Origin: Kurthia senegalensis
GTDB lineage: Bacteria; Bacillota; Bacilli; Bacillales_A; Planococcaceae
NCBI RefSeq assembly: GCF_000285595.1
Contig: NZ_HE611069.1
Location: forward strand, 101,191 to 148,440
DNA: 47,250 nucleotides
Reading direction: 5' to 3'
Numbering within the stretch: the first letter of the stretch is position 1; every line of letters begins with the position of its first letter. Shown piece by piece: positions 1 through 9,097 of this stretch. The notes under the pieces were generated by a model. The model had not been told where the DNA came from. It worked only from the letters and a program-made list of their open reading frames with translations, and ran no database searches. The translations under genes and the position numbers were made by a program.

Positions 1-2
1 TT

Positions 3-512
3 TTATAGTAAGTAGGTCATTAAATACTCATCTAAAAAAGTACCGCTCTCATCTTTAACCGAACTTTTATCGATACCGATTAAGTCAAAGCCCATTTTCT
101 TATACAACTCAAACGCTGGTTCATTATTAACGAACACACCTAAATCAAGTTTATTCACATCATGTACTTTTGACCAGTCGATGATTGCTTGTATAATTGC
201 TTTGCCGGCTCCATTACCACGTGCTTTTGGAGATACGTAAACCGAGCCAATATATCCTCGATGTTCCGTTTTAAATGTCGTACCGAGAGATAGCGTGGCG
301 ATGCCAAGCAACTGACCATCAATAATCGCACCAAAAATATGCTCATGCTCTTTGTTAATCGTCTCCGTTACCCTCTCTACAGGGTCATCATAGCTCGTTG
401 CTTCCGAATACGTTTCACCGAAAGCACTCGGATCTTGTTTTAATGCTTCTTTTCGTAACTGCCAATAGTTCTCTGCATCTCGTTGATTTAAAATTCGGAT
501 TTCCATTGTCAT
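3..512 (-). CDS. GNAT-family N-acetyltransferase
   Basis: A 169-residue protein with the GNAT fold signature. It transfers an acetyl group from acetyl-CoA to an amine; the substrate cannot be told. The acetyl-CoA loop is visible around residues 95-108 as VSPKARGNGAGKAII (R/Q-x-x-G-x-G/A type), followed by a late strand with NEPAFELYKKMGF, the usual GNAT C-terminal motif. The start has a GAGGTGA ribosome-binding site seven or so bases upstream. It sits 12 bp downstream of the flavoprotein gene on the same strand, so the two may be co-transcribed. The gene ends at the edge of the window but its stop codon is present. The family call is firm; substrate unknown. Confidence 0.85.
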   Translation of the reverse strand: MTMEIRILNQRDAENYWQLRKEALKQDPSAFGETYSEATSYDDPVERVTETINKEHEHIFGAIIDGQLLGIATLSLGTTFKTEHRGYIGSVYVSPKARGNGAGKAIIQAIIDWSKVHDVNKLDLGVFVNNEPAFELYKKMGFDLIGIDKSSVKDESGTFLDEYLMTYLL

Positions 513-524
513 TACATCACCTCA

Positions 525-1856
525 TTAAAATTGACGTTTTGCTAATTGTTGAATAGGATCCCACACAGAGTTAAATGGTGGTGCATAGCTTAAATCTAAA
601 TCGATTAATTGGCGTAATGTAGACGCATGATACAACGCTGTTGCAAATACATCAATACGTTTATCGACACCTTTCTTACCGATGACACGTAATCCTAAAA
701 GTTGCTGGTCATCTTTGTGCCAGTACATTTTCAAATGTAATTTTTCAACATTTGGATAGTAGCCTGCATGATTGCCGGTTTCAAATGTCACAACTTCATA
801 TGGAATGTTCAAATCTTTTAATTCTTTTTCGATTAAACCTGTCGTACCGATTTCAAGATCAAAACATTTTAAAATAGCTGACCCGACGATTCCTTTAAAT
901 TGTTCTGGGATACTTGCCATATTTAATCCTGCAATACGTCCTTGTTTATTCGCTGTCGTGCCGAGTGGTAAATACGTATTTTGTCCTTTAATGATGTGAT
1001 AATGTGTCGCACAATCACCCGCCGCATAAATCGATGGGATGTTCGTTTCCATATGGGAATCGACGACGATTGCACCATTTTTCAACATATGAATACCTGA
1101 GTCTTTCACGAAATCCGTACTCGGTTTTACACCGACCGCTTCAATGACAATATCCGTGTCGTACGTAGCTGTCGTTGTCGTCACAGATGATACGTGATCG
1201 TTACCATCGTATGATACGAGTTGTTCATTGAATAATACGTCGACACCTTTTTGGCGTAGCTCTTCGTGAATCATTTCCGCAAAATCGCTTTCTAAAAAGC
1301 TAACAACTTGTTGACTACGAATAAGCATACGTACTTTTTTGCCTGCCATCGTTAACGTCTCTGCTAATTCTAAAGCGATGTAACCGCCTCCGATAATCGT
1401 CACAACTTCCGCATCGTTTATCGCTTGTTGCAGTTGTTTCGTTTGCGGAATTGTTTTGAAGAAGTAAATGCCATCTAAATTATATGCTTCGTCTTTCAAC
1501 ACTTTTTTTGGGCTTGCGCCTGTCGCAATAATCAATCGATCATAAGCAATTTCAAAAGTTTCTTTCGTTTGTACATCGAAACCCGAAACCGTCTTCTCTT
1601 TCGGATGAACAGCTGTTACACAATGCCCTTCTCGCGTATCAATTCCGTATTTATCTTTAAACTGCGCCGCTGTTTTGTGCACGACGTCCTCTGCATTTTC
1701 AATACGTCCATCTAATACATACGGCAATCCACATTGTCCATATGAATAATGGAAGCCTTTCTCTAATGTAATAATGTGTGCTTCTGAATCGTGACGATAA
1801 ATTTCCATCGCCGCGCTCATACCCGCTGCATCTCCACCAATTACAACATAATTCAT
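525..1856 (-). CDS. cdr: CoA-disulfide reductase-like FAD/NAD(P)-dependent oxidoreductase
   Basis: A 443-residue flavoprotein of the pyridine nucleotide-disulfide oxidoreductase family. The N-terminus VVIGGDAAGMSAA is the FAD-binding Rossmann motif; a single cysteine sits in SYGQCGLPY (Cys42), the position of the redox cysteine in CoA-disulfide reductases and related NADH oxidase/persulfide reductases. A second nucleotide-binding motif (TIIGGGYIALELAE, about residue 155) and the FAD motif IYAAGDCA (about 277) follow, then a dimerisation domain. In the family such enzymes reduce CoA disulfide or CoA persulfide with NAD(P)H to keep the low-molecular-weight thiol pool reduced. The gene starts after GAGGTGA. 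The exact substrate (CoA disulfide, persulfide or oxygen) cannot be decided from sequence alone. Confidence 0.8.
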   Translation of the reverse strand: MNYVVIGGDAAGMSAAMEIYRHDSEAHIITLEKGFHYSYGQCGLPYVLDGRIENAEDVVHKTAAQFKDKYGIDTREGHCVTAVHPKEKTVSGFDVQTKETFEIAYDRLIIATGASPKKVLKDEAYNLDGIYFFKTIPQTKQLQQAINDAEVVTIIGGGYIALELAETLTMAGKKVRMLIRSQQVVSFLESDFAEMIHEELRQKGVDVLFNEQLVSYDGNDHVSSVTTTTATYDTDIVIEAVGVKPSTDFVKDSGIHMLKNGAIVVDSHMETNIPSIYAAGDCATHYHIIKGQNTYLPLGTTANKQGRIAGLNMASIPEQFKGIVGSAILKCFDLEIGTTGLIEKELKDLNIPYEVVTFETGNHAGYYPNVEKLHLKMYWHKDDQQLLGLRVIGKKGVDKRIDVFATALYHASTLRQLIDLDLSYAPPFNSVWDPIQQLAKRQF

Positions 1857-1908
1857 ATCGTATTCACCTCATCAATATTTTCCCTGCATACGTATTTTTA
1901 AACGGCGA

Positions 1909-2742
1909 TTAGTAGCCAATTAACACGTCAACATCAATCGTAATTTCAGTTAATTTCCCTGCTTCGATTTCTTTTTCTTGATGCCAGCCCATTGGCGTCA
2001 TATGTGCGAGTAATGGTCCTAATTCTTTCGTAATCGGCATCGTTTTCGTCACGCGATGAACGGTAACATTTTCAAAGTTTTCTCGGAAGCGTGTAACGGT
2101 TTTTTCATTTGAATACGATTCCTTTGAAGAATCCGCAAAGAAAAGCTCTCTTAGCTGATGTAAATAGCCTTCTTGCGGCACAATTTTAATTACTTTTCCT
2201 GTATCCGTTAATAAACGACGGAATTCCGTATAATTGGCAGGGGATAAAAAGTTTAAAATACAATCGAAACTTTGTGAAGCATAAGGACTTTTCGCCAAGT
2301 CTCCGACGATCCACATCATATCTGGATAATTTTTTGCCGCTTGGACGATACCTTCTTTTGCGATATCAATACCTGACGCAACGAATTGTTCCGTAGCACG
2401 TCGTTGCAATTGATCTAAATGAGACCCTTCACCACACCCTGTATCTAATATCGTTTTTACATCGTGCAATTCATTTAAAATGACCGCGTATACCGCTTCA
2501 TATAAATTGCTATCGATTACTTGTTTTCTCGCTTCAAAAAGCGATTTGTCATACATAGACGTCACAGCATGTGTCATCATATTGACGTATCCTTGCTTCG
2601 CCATATCAAACATATGACGCCCGTCGCAACAAACCGTCCCATTTTCTTCTACGTGCATCGCTTCATGACAAACAGGACATTGTAATAATGCTTCATTTTC
2701 TTTGAAATACGTAATGGCACGCTCTTTTTTAGATAATCCCAT
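1909..2742 (-). CDS. rlmA: 23S rRNA (guanine-N1)-methyltransferase, RlmA type
   Basis: A 277-residue SAM-dependent methyltransferase. The N-terminus carries a zinc-binding knuckle (Cys22, Cys25, Cys38/39 and His43 in CPVCHEAM...CCDGRHMFD) followed by AKQGYVN, the hallmark of RlmA enzymes, which methylate N1 of a guanine in helix 35 of 23S rRNA. The SAM motif I is ILDTGCGEGSHLD near residue 97, and NFLSPANYTEFRRLL matches the later Rossmann strand region of the family. In Gram-positive species this family includes the RlmA(II)/TlrB branch that can affect macrolide binding; here I see only the housekeeping pattern. The start codon has a GAGGTG site. It is divergent from no neighbour and lies between two unrelated minus-strand genes. 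Confidence 0.83.
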   Translation of the reverse strand: MGLSKKERAITYFKENEALLQCPVCHEAMHVEENGTVCCDGRHMFDMAKQGYVNMMTHAVTSMYDKSLFEARKQVIDSNLYEAVYAVILNELHDVKTILDTGCGEGSHLDQLQRRATEQFVASGIDIAKEGIVQAAKNYPDMMWIVGDLAKSPYASQSFDCILNFLSPANYTEFRRLLTDTGKVIKIVPQEGYLHQLRELFFADSSKESYSNEKTVTRFRENFENVTVHRVTKTMPITKELGPLLAHMTPMGWHQEKEIEAGKLTEITIDVDVLIGY

Positions 2743-2865
2743 CGTAACACCTCTTTACTTATTTTTATGACGTGTAAATAAAAAGAAAAACCACTCTTTA
2801 AAGCGATTTCTCTTTTAAATTGCTTATATAATTATTCGCATGTCTCTCGTTGTAAGTATACCATG

Positions 2866-4209
2866 TTACTTCGGTGAAACGAGAATATGACGTTCCCATT
2901 TGCGACTCTTCCAACGAATCATGACGATGATGCCTCGACACCACTCATCGGCAGCAATAGCTAACCATACACCTGGTAAGCCCATATTTAAATGGAATAC
3001 GAGGAAATAGCCTAAAGGCAAACTCATACATACCATCGAGAAGAATCCTAAAATCAACGGAAATGTCGCATCCCCGGCTGCCCGTAGCGTATTAATAATC
3101 GTAATATTAAACGTACGACCCGTTTCAAGGAAAATACTTAATAATAAGACGCTCGCACCAATTTTAATGACTTCCTTATTTGATGTGAAAATACTCATTA
3201 ATTGCTCTCTAAAAATGATGACGACGATGACAGATACGACCGTTAAGCTCAATGCCCATCTAACGCTTCGCCATAGTTGATGATACGCTTCCTCTTTCAT
3301 ACCCGCACCGACGTATCTTCCGATAATAATCGCTGTACCTGCACCAATTGCTAGCGCAAATAAATACGTAAACATTGAAATATTGTACGCATATTGTCGT
3401 GCCGCAAGCGCTTCTGCACCAAGATACGTCACGTAATACATTAAAACGATTTGGCACATTTGATACAACGCTTGTTCAAGCGCTGAAGGAATACCAATTT
3501 TAAATATTTTCTTCATATAATTCATCGGCATAGCGATAAAATCGCCCCACTGAATTTTCACTGATAATACACGATACAGTAACCAACAAAAAACGATTAG
3601 TGCAAGTCCTCTACTAATTACAGAAGAAATCGCCGCTCCTTGAACACCTAAAGCTGGTGCACCAAAATGTCCAAAAATCAATATGTAATTCAAGATGATA
3701 TGCAAAATGTTCATGCCGAGTGACACGTACATCGCTTGTTTCGTAAAGCTATGCACACGTACGATGGCTGCTGTTGCATTAATCAACGCTTGAAGGAAAA
3801 TCCCTCCGCCAATAATAATTAAATATTGCTCAGCGTATTGTAAAACATCCCCATGTAAATTCATCGCGGCCATCATCGAATTTGAAAATAATAAGAAAAT
3901 CCCACTCATAATCAGTCCGAAAAATAAATTTAAAACGATGGCGACAGCCGCAATTTTAGGTACTTCGTCAAACCTTCTTGACCCGATATATTGTGCGACG
4001 ACAATCGAAGCACCGTTACCGATTACTTCTAAAACTAAAATCGTCACGTGAATAAATTGGTTAGCCGTCCCGACACCTGCTACGGCATCGTCTGCCAATT
4101 TACTTAACATTAACGTATCCACAATCCCCATTAACATAAATAGCAACATCTCTAAAAAGATCGGCCACGTCAATGTGAATAAATGCAGTTTTTCTTTCAC
4201 TGCTTCCAT
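2866..4209 (-). CDS. MATE-family multidrug/solute exporter
   Basis: About 447 residues with twelve hydrophobic segments in two similar halves, the layout of MATE antiporters, which use Na+ or H+ gradients to export cationic drugs or metabolites. Residues such as GIVDTLMLSKLADDAVAGVGTANQ in the first helices and GIPSALEQALYQMCQ at the start of the second half are typical. The open frame runs further upstream to 4251, but I place the start at 4209 because AGGGGTG lies six bases before that ATG, whereas the upstream codon has no such site. A TATGAT hexamer falls in the extra upstream stretch and may be part of its promoter. The substrate is unknown. Confidence 0.85.
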   Translation of the reverse strand: MEAVKEKLHLFTLTWPIFLEMLLFMLMGIVDTLMLSKLADDAVAGVGTANQFIHVTILVLEVIGNGASIVVAQYIGSRRFDEVPKIAAVAIVLNLFFGLIMSGIFLLFSNSMMAAMNLHGDVLQYAEQYLIIIGGGIFLQALINATAAIVRVHSFTKQAMYVSLGMNILHIILNYILIFGHFGAPALGVQGAAISSVISRGLALIVFCWLLYRVLSVKIQWGDFIAMPMNYMKKIFKIGIPSALEQALYQMCQIVLMYYVTYLGAEALAARQYAYNISMFTYLFALAIGAGTAIIIGRYVGAGMKEEAYHQLWRSVRWALSLTVVSVIVVIIFREQLMSIFTSNKEVIKIGASVLLLSIFLETGRTFNITIINTLRAAGDATFPLILGFFSMVCMSLPLGYFLVFHLNMGLPGVWLAIAADEWCRGIIVMIRWKSRKWERHILVSPK

Positions 4210-4312
4210 ACATACACCCCTATTTTCTGTAAATAATAACTGATGTATCATAGCATATTTTCATACACTTTTGTGTTGCACGTTTACATGCCACATACTT
4301 TGTGAACACATA

Positions 4313-4346
4313 AAAAAACTACCCTTTTACAAAAAAGAGTAGTTTT
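4313..4346 (-). terminator. Rho-independent terminator after menA
   Basis: A hairpin with arms AAAACTACTCTTTT and AAAAGGGTAGTTTT (one mismatch/bulge) followed by a T run on the minus strand. It lies immediately after the menA stop codon. Confidence 0.75.
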
Positions 4347-4350
4347 CTTG

Positions 4351-5280
4351 TTAGTTAATTAAGTACGCAATAATTAAGCCAATTGATAACAGCAAGCCGA
4401 AAAATGTATTCGTCATCGCTGTAGACTTCATCGCAAGTCCTTGTTTTTGTGGAATTCCTTCGCCTTCGCGGAAGTTTTTAATTGCTGCAATCGGTTTTGG
4501 AATACTAATTAACACAACGAGTAACCATGGACTAACTTGTCCCATAATAACTAATGCGATAATCCATGCGTATGAGATGATGAAGCTGATTGCTAATGCT
4601 GTAATCGCATGTTTACGGCCGAGTAAAATTGCTAACGTTTTACGTCCACCAATCGTATCTTCTTTAATATCACGAATATTGTTCGACATATTAATGCCTC
4701 CCACTAAAATACCTAAAGGAACAGATACGAGGAAGCTTGTCCAGCTTACATCCCCTGTTTGAATGAAGTAAGCAATTAGAATAAAACCAATCCCCATTGC
4801 AAGTCCTGCGAACAATTCACCGAAAGGTGTATAAGCGATTGGGAACGGACCACCTGTGTATAAGTAGCCAATTGCCATCCCAATTAAACCGATGACTACG
4901 AGCCACCAGCTGCTTGCCATACAAATGTAGACGCCAATTGCCATCGCCATCGCATACAGTACAAGTGCAAAAGCAAGTACAGAAGATGGTTTCGTACCGT
5001 GGCGTACGAGTGCGCCACCAATCCCTACTGAATCTACTGTATCGAGACCTCTTTTAAAGTCATAGTATTCATTAAATAAATTTGTTGCGATCTGTAAGCA
5101 TAAGCAGCAAACGAGCATCGCTACGAATAATAACCAATCGATTTTCGTATCGAATAAAGCAAGTGCCGTCCCTAAAATAACAGGAGAGAACGTTGCTGTT
5201 AACGTATGTGGGCGTGTTAATTTCCACATTAGTTTTGCCGTACTAATATCTTCGACTGGTTGTGAGTTTGGTTGCCCCAT
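4351..5280 (-). CDS. menA: 1,4-dihydroxy-2-naphthoate polyprenyltransferase (menaquinone synthesis)
   Basis: A 309-residue integral membrane UbiA-family prenyltransferase. The first Asp-rich motif, NLFNEYYDFKRGLDT (about residue 68), and the second, NNIRDIKEDTIGGRKTLA (about 200), bind Mg2+-prenyl diphosphate; the rest is eight to nine membrane segments. MenA joins the polyprenyl tail to 1,4-dihydroxy-2-naphthoate, forming demethylmenaquinone for respiration. Length and motifs match Bacillus MenA. The start ATG has AAAGGGAG upstream. A good sigma-A promoter lies in the divergent intergenic region (5315-5343) and a terminator follows the gene, so it is likely monocistronic, as it is in Bacillus subtilis. 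Confidence 0.9.
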   Translation of the reverse strand: MGQPNSQPVEDISTAKLMWKLTRPHTLTATFSPVILGTALALFDTKIDWLLFVAMLVCCLCLQIATNLFNEYYDFKRGLDTVDSVGIGGALVRHGTKPSSVLAFALVLYAMAMAIGVYICMASSWWLVVIGLIGMAIGYLYTGGPFPIAYTPFGELFAGLAMGIGFILIAYFIQTGDVSWTSFLVSVPLGILVGGINMSNNIRDIKEDTIGGRKTLAILLGRKHAITALAISFIISYAWIIALVIMGQVSPWLLVVLISIPKPIAAIKNFREGEGIPQKQGLAMKSTAMTNTFFGLLLSIGLIIAYLIN

Positions 5281-5314
5281 GTCACAACTCCCTTTCTTTT
5301 TGTCTAACTCTATA

Positions 5315-5343
5315 ATAGTAACGTATTTTTACAACGTTGCCAA
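5315..5343 (-). promoter_or_regulatory. Sigma-A promoter of menA
   Basis: TTGGCA (5338-5343), a 17-bp spacer and TACTAT (5315-5320) read on the minus strand, 35 bp before the menA start. Two near-consensus hexamers at ideal spacing make this a good housekeeping promoter. Confidence 0.7.
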
Positions 5344-5352
5344 AGTGTAGAT

Positions 5353-5381
5353 TTCGCTTCTGTTTATAAATTTCGTATAAT
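5353..5381 (+). promoter_or_regulatory. Putative promoter of the plus-strand GNAT gene
   Basis: A perfect TATAAT at 5376-5381 lies 34 bp before the start codon; the -35 element (TTCGCT, 5353-5358, 17-bp spacer) is weak. It is divergent to the menA promoter and about 10 bp from it, so the two could interfere. Confidence 0.45.
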
Positions 5382-5414
5382 GAACACAACCCCTATTTTG
5401 AAGGAGGGCATTTC

Positions 5415-5855
5415 ATGCATTTTGAAACGATTGTTATTGAAAATGAACAACAATTACAACGCGCATTAACGATTCGAAAAAAAGTGTTCGTAGAAGAACA
5501 ACACGTACCATTAGAAGACGAGGTCGATGAATTAGACGTATTAGACGGACCTTGCCGTCACCTACTCATTACGACGAATGAAGATGAAGCGGTAGGCACA
5601 GGTCGCGTTCGTTTAATCGAGCAGTACGGAAAGCTACAACGCGTCGCCGTATTAAAAGACATGCGCCAATTCGGTATTGGACGTCTTATTATTGCTGAAC
5701 TTGAAACGCTTGCGAAACAACTCGGCGCACAAAAAACGAAATTAGACGCGCAAGTGCATGCGATTGGCTTTTATGAAAAACTTGGCTACACCGTACAATC
5801 TGACGTTTTTTTAGACGCGGGCATTGAACACGTTTTAATGACGAAGTCTTTATAA
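5415..5855 (+). CDS. GNAT-family N-acetyltransferase, YjcF/ElaA-like
   Basis: A 146-residue acetyltransferase and one of only two clear plus-strand genes in the window. The N-terminus RKKVFVEEQHVPLEDEVDELD is typical of the YjcF/ElaA-like branch. The acetyl-CoA binding loop is seen as MRQFGIGRLIIAELE (about residue 89) and the C-terminal FYEKLGYTV motif follows. An AAGGAGGG site lies eight bases before the start. It ends at a perfect bidirectional hairpin. The acceptor substrate is unknown. Confidence 0.83.
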   Translation: MHFETIVIENEQQLQRALTIRKKVFVEEQHVPLEDEVDELDVLDGPCRHLLITTNEDEAVGTGRVRLIEQYGKLQRVAVLKDMRQFGIGRLIIAELETLAKQLGAQKTKLDAQVHAIGFYEKLGYTVQSDVFLDAGIEHVLMTKSL

Positions 5856-5860
5856 TACGC

Positions 5861-5902
5861 AAAAGAGAAGCTTGATTTAAAATCAAGCTTCTCTCTTTTT
5901 AT
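5861..5902. terminator. Bidirectional terminator between convergent genes
   Basis: A perfect 13-bp stem (GAGAAGCTTGATT and its complement around TAA) flanked by A and T runs on both sides. It lies between the plus-strand GNAT gene and the minus-strand EamA gene and can stop transcription from both. Confidence 0.85.
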
Positions 5903-6783
5903 ATTGCGTTTGTATTTTCTTTCGCCGGTACAGGTTTTAAAAGCGTATAAACAATCCCACCGAAAATAAAAATCATACCGAGCATTTGCAATACGCTCGG
6001 TCTAAAATCAAGAATCGTCACATCCAAAGCAATCGCAACGAGCGGATCTACGAAGACGAGTGCGGACGTCATGAGTGCCGATAAATATCGTAAGCTATTG
6101 AAAAATAAATAATAAACGAATCCCGTATGAATAAATCCTGTTCCTAATATGTACAGCCAGTTCGATGTCGTCAATCCTTGGAATTCACTGAAAGACACGA
6201 TTGGAGCAAGGATGATGATTCCGACAATCGTTTGTAAAAATGTCGTCGCATAGGCACTTAATTGTTGAATACCTTTTCCTAAAACCATTGTCATCGCATA
6301 ACAAAGCGCTGATAAAATCGCCCAAATGAAGCCGGAATTTAAAAAGTTATCCACAGAAGAAAATTCTCGTAAGCCGACAACGAGCAAACTTCCGATAAAA
6401 CAGCACGTAACTGCTAAAACCGATTGTATATTTATTCGTTCGTTCAAAAAAATTGTTCCCATGACTAAAACGAAAATCGGGGCTAAATTGTAAATCGAAA
6501 TCGCTGCTGAAATAGACATCGCTTCAAATGCCTTAAATAAGAATACCCAATTCAAAACAAGAAATACGCCACAAAAAAGTGTTTGAAGCACTTCTTTTTT
6601 TAGCCATGTTTCTTTTTTATATTGTCCGACAATAAACCAAATACTCATTAAAAAAATTGTCGCACAAATACATCGAACGAAGACGAGTGCTTCTGCGCTA
6701 ATACCTGTCTTACGCGTGAAAAAGCCAATCGAACCGAAAATCGCCATCGACAAAATCATTTGAAACGCTGCTCCTTTATTCAT
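5899..6783 (-). CDS. EamA-family (DMT superfamily) membrane transporter
   Basis: A 294-residue protein with ten hydrophobic segments forming two EamA repeats, the architecture of drug/metabolite exporters. The start of each repeat (FGSIGFFTRKTG near residue 15; FIWAILSALCYAMTMVLGKG near 152) and NLAPIFVLVMGTIFLNE / VFVDPLVAIALDVTIL at the ends of repeats are typical. Such proteins often export amino acids or metabolites; the substrate cannot be inferred. The start has an AGGTGTACG site. Downstream it shares the bidirectional hairpin with the convergent acetyltransferase gene. Confidence 0.85.
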   Translation of the reverse strand: MNKGAAFQMILSMAIFGSIGFFTRKTGISAEALVFVRCICATIFLMSIWFIVGQYKKETWLKKEVLQTLFCGVFLVLNWVFLFKAFEAMSISAAISIYNLAPIFVLVMGTIFLNERINIQSVLAVTCCFIGSLLVVGLREFSSVDNFLNSGFIWAILSALCYAMTMVLGKGIQQLSAYATTFLQTIVGIIILAPIVSFSEFQGLTTSNWLYILGTGFIHTGFVYYLFFNSLRYLSALMTSALVFVDPLVAIALDVTILDFRPSVLQMLGMIFIFGGIVYTLLKPVPAKENTNAI

Positions 6784-6836
6784 CGTACACCTACCTTTTT
6801 ATTTTTTCTTATCGTATCACGTTTTGCTCTACACAG

Positions 6837-6878
6837 AAAAACCCTCGAAATCCATTTATGGATTTCGAGGGTTTTCAT
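6837..6878 (-). terminator. Terminator of the small membrane protein gene
   Basis: A perfect stem AAAACCCTCGAAATCCAT with its complement and a T run on the minus strand, 15 bp after the stop codon of the 60-residue gene. Confidence 0.8.
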
Positions 6879-6891
6879 TTATTACTTTATA

Positions 6892-7074
6892 CTATTGACG
6901 TTCAGAATTTTTTTCAGCTTCGCTTTTACCCGGTAACATTAAAATACCAATGGCAAAAATGATAATACCGGCGTAAAGAACGTACTCCACTGTCGTTGAT
7001 TGAACGATACCTAGTGGATGTGTTAAACCGATTAATAATAAAATTAATCCTCCAAAGAATACTAACAGTCTCAT
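6892..7074 (-). CDS. Small two-helix membrane protein, unknown
   Basis: A 60-residue protein with two membrane helices (RLLVFFGGLILLLIGL and YVLYAGIIIFAIGILML) and a short charged tail. I do not recognise the family. The open frame extends upstream to 7179, but the true start is at 7074: AAGGAGTG lies eight bases before this ATG, while the extra 35 residues are basic and unlike a coding N-terminus. It sits between the kimA-type gene and its own terminator. Confidence 0.6.
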   Translation of the reverse strand: MRLLVFFGGLILLLIGLTHPLGIVQSTTVEYVLYAGIIIFAIGILMLPGKSEAEKNSERQ

Positions 7075-7191
7075 ATGAACTTCACTCCTTTTTAATATAG
7101 AATTTAAGCAATATAAGCATTTACGATTAAGGAAAATCCTACTTCGCTTTAAAAATGTCTCATTTAATTTGCTTAACAAATACTATATTCC

Positions 7192-9015
7192 CTATTTTTT
7201 CGTTTGTAAACCTATGTGATATGGAACAGTTATGACTGTTACACCTTTTTTATATAACAGAGCCATCCGAAGTAACATCCCCGTTTGATTGTGCAAAACG
7301 TACTGCCACCATTTCGTCGGAATAAGTTGTGGAACGATGACAGACATTTGTGTTCTTTGTATATCTGTCATTTTTTGAATATGATGAATTACCCGTTCCA
7401 TCGGTTGAACGACTGTCCGGTATGGCGACTGAACGATGATTAATCGAATGTTTGGTTGCCACTCTTTCCACTGTTGTTCAAACAGATGAGCCGCTTCTTT
7501 GTCAAACGCGATATGCACAGCAATAATTCGATCTGGTTTTAATTGCATCGCATAATGCAAAGTATATTGTGTAATTTGATTAATGCTCGTCACCGGTAAA
7601 ATGAAGTAACGCTGTCCATCTTCTCGTAGGAATGGTTCTGTGACAGCCATTTTTTCACCGACTGCGATTAAATGTGCTCGTATACGGTGAAGGATGTAGA
7701 CAATCACCGGTAATAAAACAAAAATTGGCCAAACGTATGCTGTTTTCGTTACGATAAAAATAACAATGACGCTCGTACTTAACAACGCTCCGATAAAGTT
7801 AATAGTACCTTTTACGAACCAACCTTTCGGACGACTGCGCCCCCATCGAAGAAGCATGCCAAGCTGTGCGAGTGTAAATGGAATGAAAACTCCCACGGCA
7901 TAAAGCGGAATGAGTTGACTCGTATTCCCTTTAAATAAAATTAAAATGATGATTGCCCCGATACTCAATGTGATAATGCCATTTGAGTATCCGAGTCGAT
8001 CACCACGTGCTTGAAACATTCGTGGTAAATAATGATCTTTCGATAAGTTTACAGCAAGCATTGGAAATGCTGAAAATCCTGTATTTGCTGCAATGACTAA
8101 TAAAACCGCCGTTACGCCTTGGACGATATAATACATCGTATGATGCCCAAATACATAGCTCGCCAGTTGTGATACGAGTGTATTGTTTGCTTGTGGTACG
8201 AGATGAAAAGCGTAGCTTAACCAAACGATTCCTAAAAACAAGCACGCGAGAATAATTCCCATCATGACGAGCGTCGTTTGTGCATTTTTTTCTTCTGATT
8301 TTTTAAAGTTTGGCACCGCGTTTGAAATCGCTTCTACTCCTGTTAACGCGGAGCTACCTGATGCGAATGCTTTTAAAACAATTAATAAGGAAATCGTTGA
8401 AAAGTGCTGTGCTACTTGCGGTGCATCTACTACTTGCCCCGTCATCACTTTATATGTGCCGACAAGTAACAACCAAAACATGATGCCGATGAATCCGTAA
8501 ACTGGATACATTAAAATCGTTGCCGATTCATTAATACCACGCAAATTTACGAGCATGAGAATTACGACGAAAATAATCGACAATAGTAAATTATGTGCTT
8601 GTAACGAAGGGAATGCCGACGTAATAGCATCCGCTCCTGCTGAAACACTAACAGCAACCGTCAACATATAATCAATGAGTAAAGAACTTCCGGCAACAAG
8701 CCCTGCATTGTTACCAATATTTTCTTTCGATACAGCATACGCCCCACCACCGTGTGGATACGTATGGATAATTTGACGGTACGATAAAATGAGCGTTAAC
8801 AATAAAATAAAAATGGCGATTGCGATCGGAATAGAATATACGAACGCTGCCGTTCCAACGACCATTAACGCGATGAAAATTTGCTCTGGTCCATATGCGA
8901 CAGATGACAAAGCATCTGATGATAAAATGGCGAGCGCTTTCTTTTTCGTTAATCGCTGTTCACTTAGTGTATTTGATTTTAATGGTTTTCCTATGACGAA
9001 ACGTTTCCAAAACAT
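7192..9015 (-). CDS. kimA: KimA-type high-affinity potassium importer (APC superfamily)
   Basis: A 607-residue protein from the ATG at 9015, the same length as Bacillus subtilis KimA (formerly YdaO). The frame is open to a TTG at 9033, but GGAGAAGGTG inside that stretch is the ribosome-binding site for the ATG at 9015. The N-terminal half has twelve membrane helices; SSDALSSVAYGPEQ in helix 1 and YPHGGGAYAVSKENIG are KimA hallmarks. The last 150 residues form a cytoplasmic USP-like domain. KimA imports K+ with protons and is inhibited by c-di-AMP. A c-di-AMP riboswitch lies directly upstream, which supports the assignment strongly; the c-di-AMP synthase gene is also in this window. Confidence 0.9.
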   Translation of the reverse strand: MFWKRFVIGKPLKSNTLSEQRLTKKKALAILSSDALSSVAYGPEQIFIALMVVGTAAFVYSIPIAIAIFILLLTLILSYRQIIHTYPHGGGAYAVSKENIGNNAGLVAGSSLLIDYMLTVAVSVSAGADAITSAFPSLQAHNLLLSIIFVVILMLVNLRGINESATILMYPVYGFIGIMFWLLLVGTYKVMTGQVVDAPQVAQHFSTISLLIVLKAFASGSSALTGVEAISNAVPNFKKSEEKNAQTTLVMMGIILACLFLGIVWLSYAFHLVPQANNTLVSQLASYVFGHHTMYYIVQGVTAVLLVIAANTGFSAFPMLAVNLSKDHYLPRMFQARGDRLGYSNGIITLSIGAIIILILFKGNTSQLIPLYAVGVFIPFTLAQLGMLLRWGRSRPKGWFVKGTINFIGALLSTSVIVIFIVTKTAYVWPIFVLLPVIVYILHRIRAHLIAVGEKMAVTEPFLREDGQRYFILPVTSINQITQYTLHYAMQLKPDRIIAVHIAFDKEAAHLFEQQWKEWQPNIRLIIVQSPYRTVVQPMERVIHHIQKMTDIQRTQMSVIVPQLIPTKWWQYVLHNQTGMLLRMALLYKKGVTVITVPYHIGLQTKK

Positions 9016-9060
9016 ATGCCACACCTTCTCCAAAAAGAGTAAGTTTCCAATGCTGTGTGT

Positions 9061-9096
9061 ATAAAAAAAAGCAACACCAAATAAAAGGAGTTGCCT
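9061..9096 (-). terminator. Intrinsic terminator of the c-di-AMP riboswitch
   Basis: On the minus strand GGCAACTCC pairs with GGTGTTGCT around an A/T-rich loop and is followed by eight T residues, 45 bp before the kimA start. It is the expression platform: its 5' arm overlaps the 3' end of the aptamer region (AGGAGAAGGCAACTCC can form an alternative pairing). Confidence 0.75.
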
Positions 9097-9097
9097 T

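Noticed and set aside
7075-7179. Longer N-terminus of the small membrane protein
   Set aside because: Basic, non-hydrophobic stretch without ribosome-binding site; AAGGAGTG marks the ATG at 7074.
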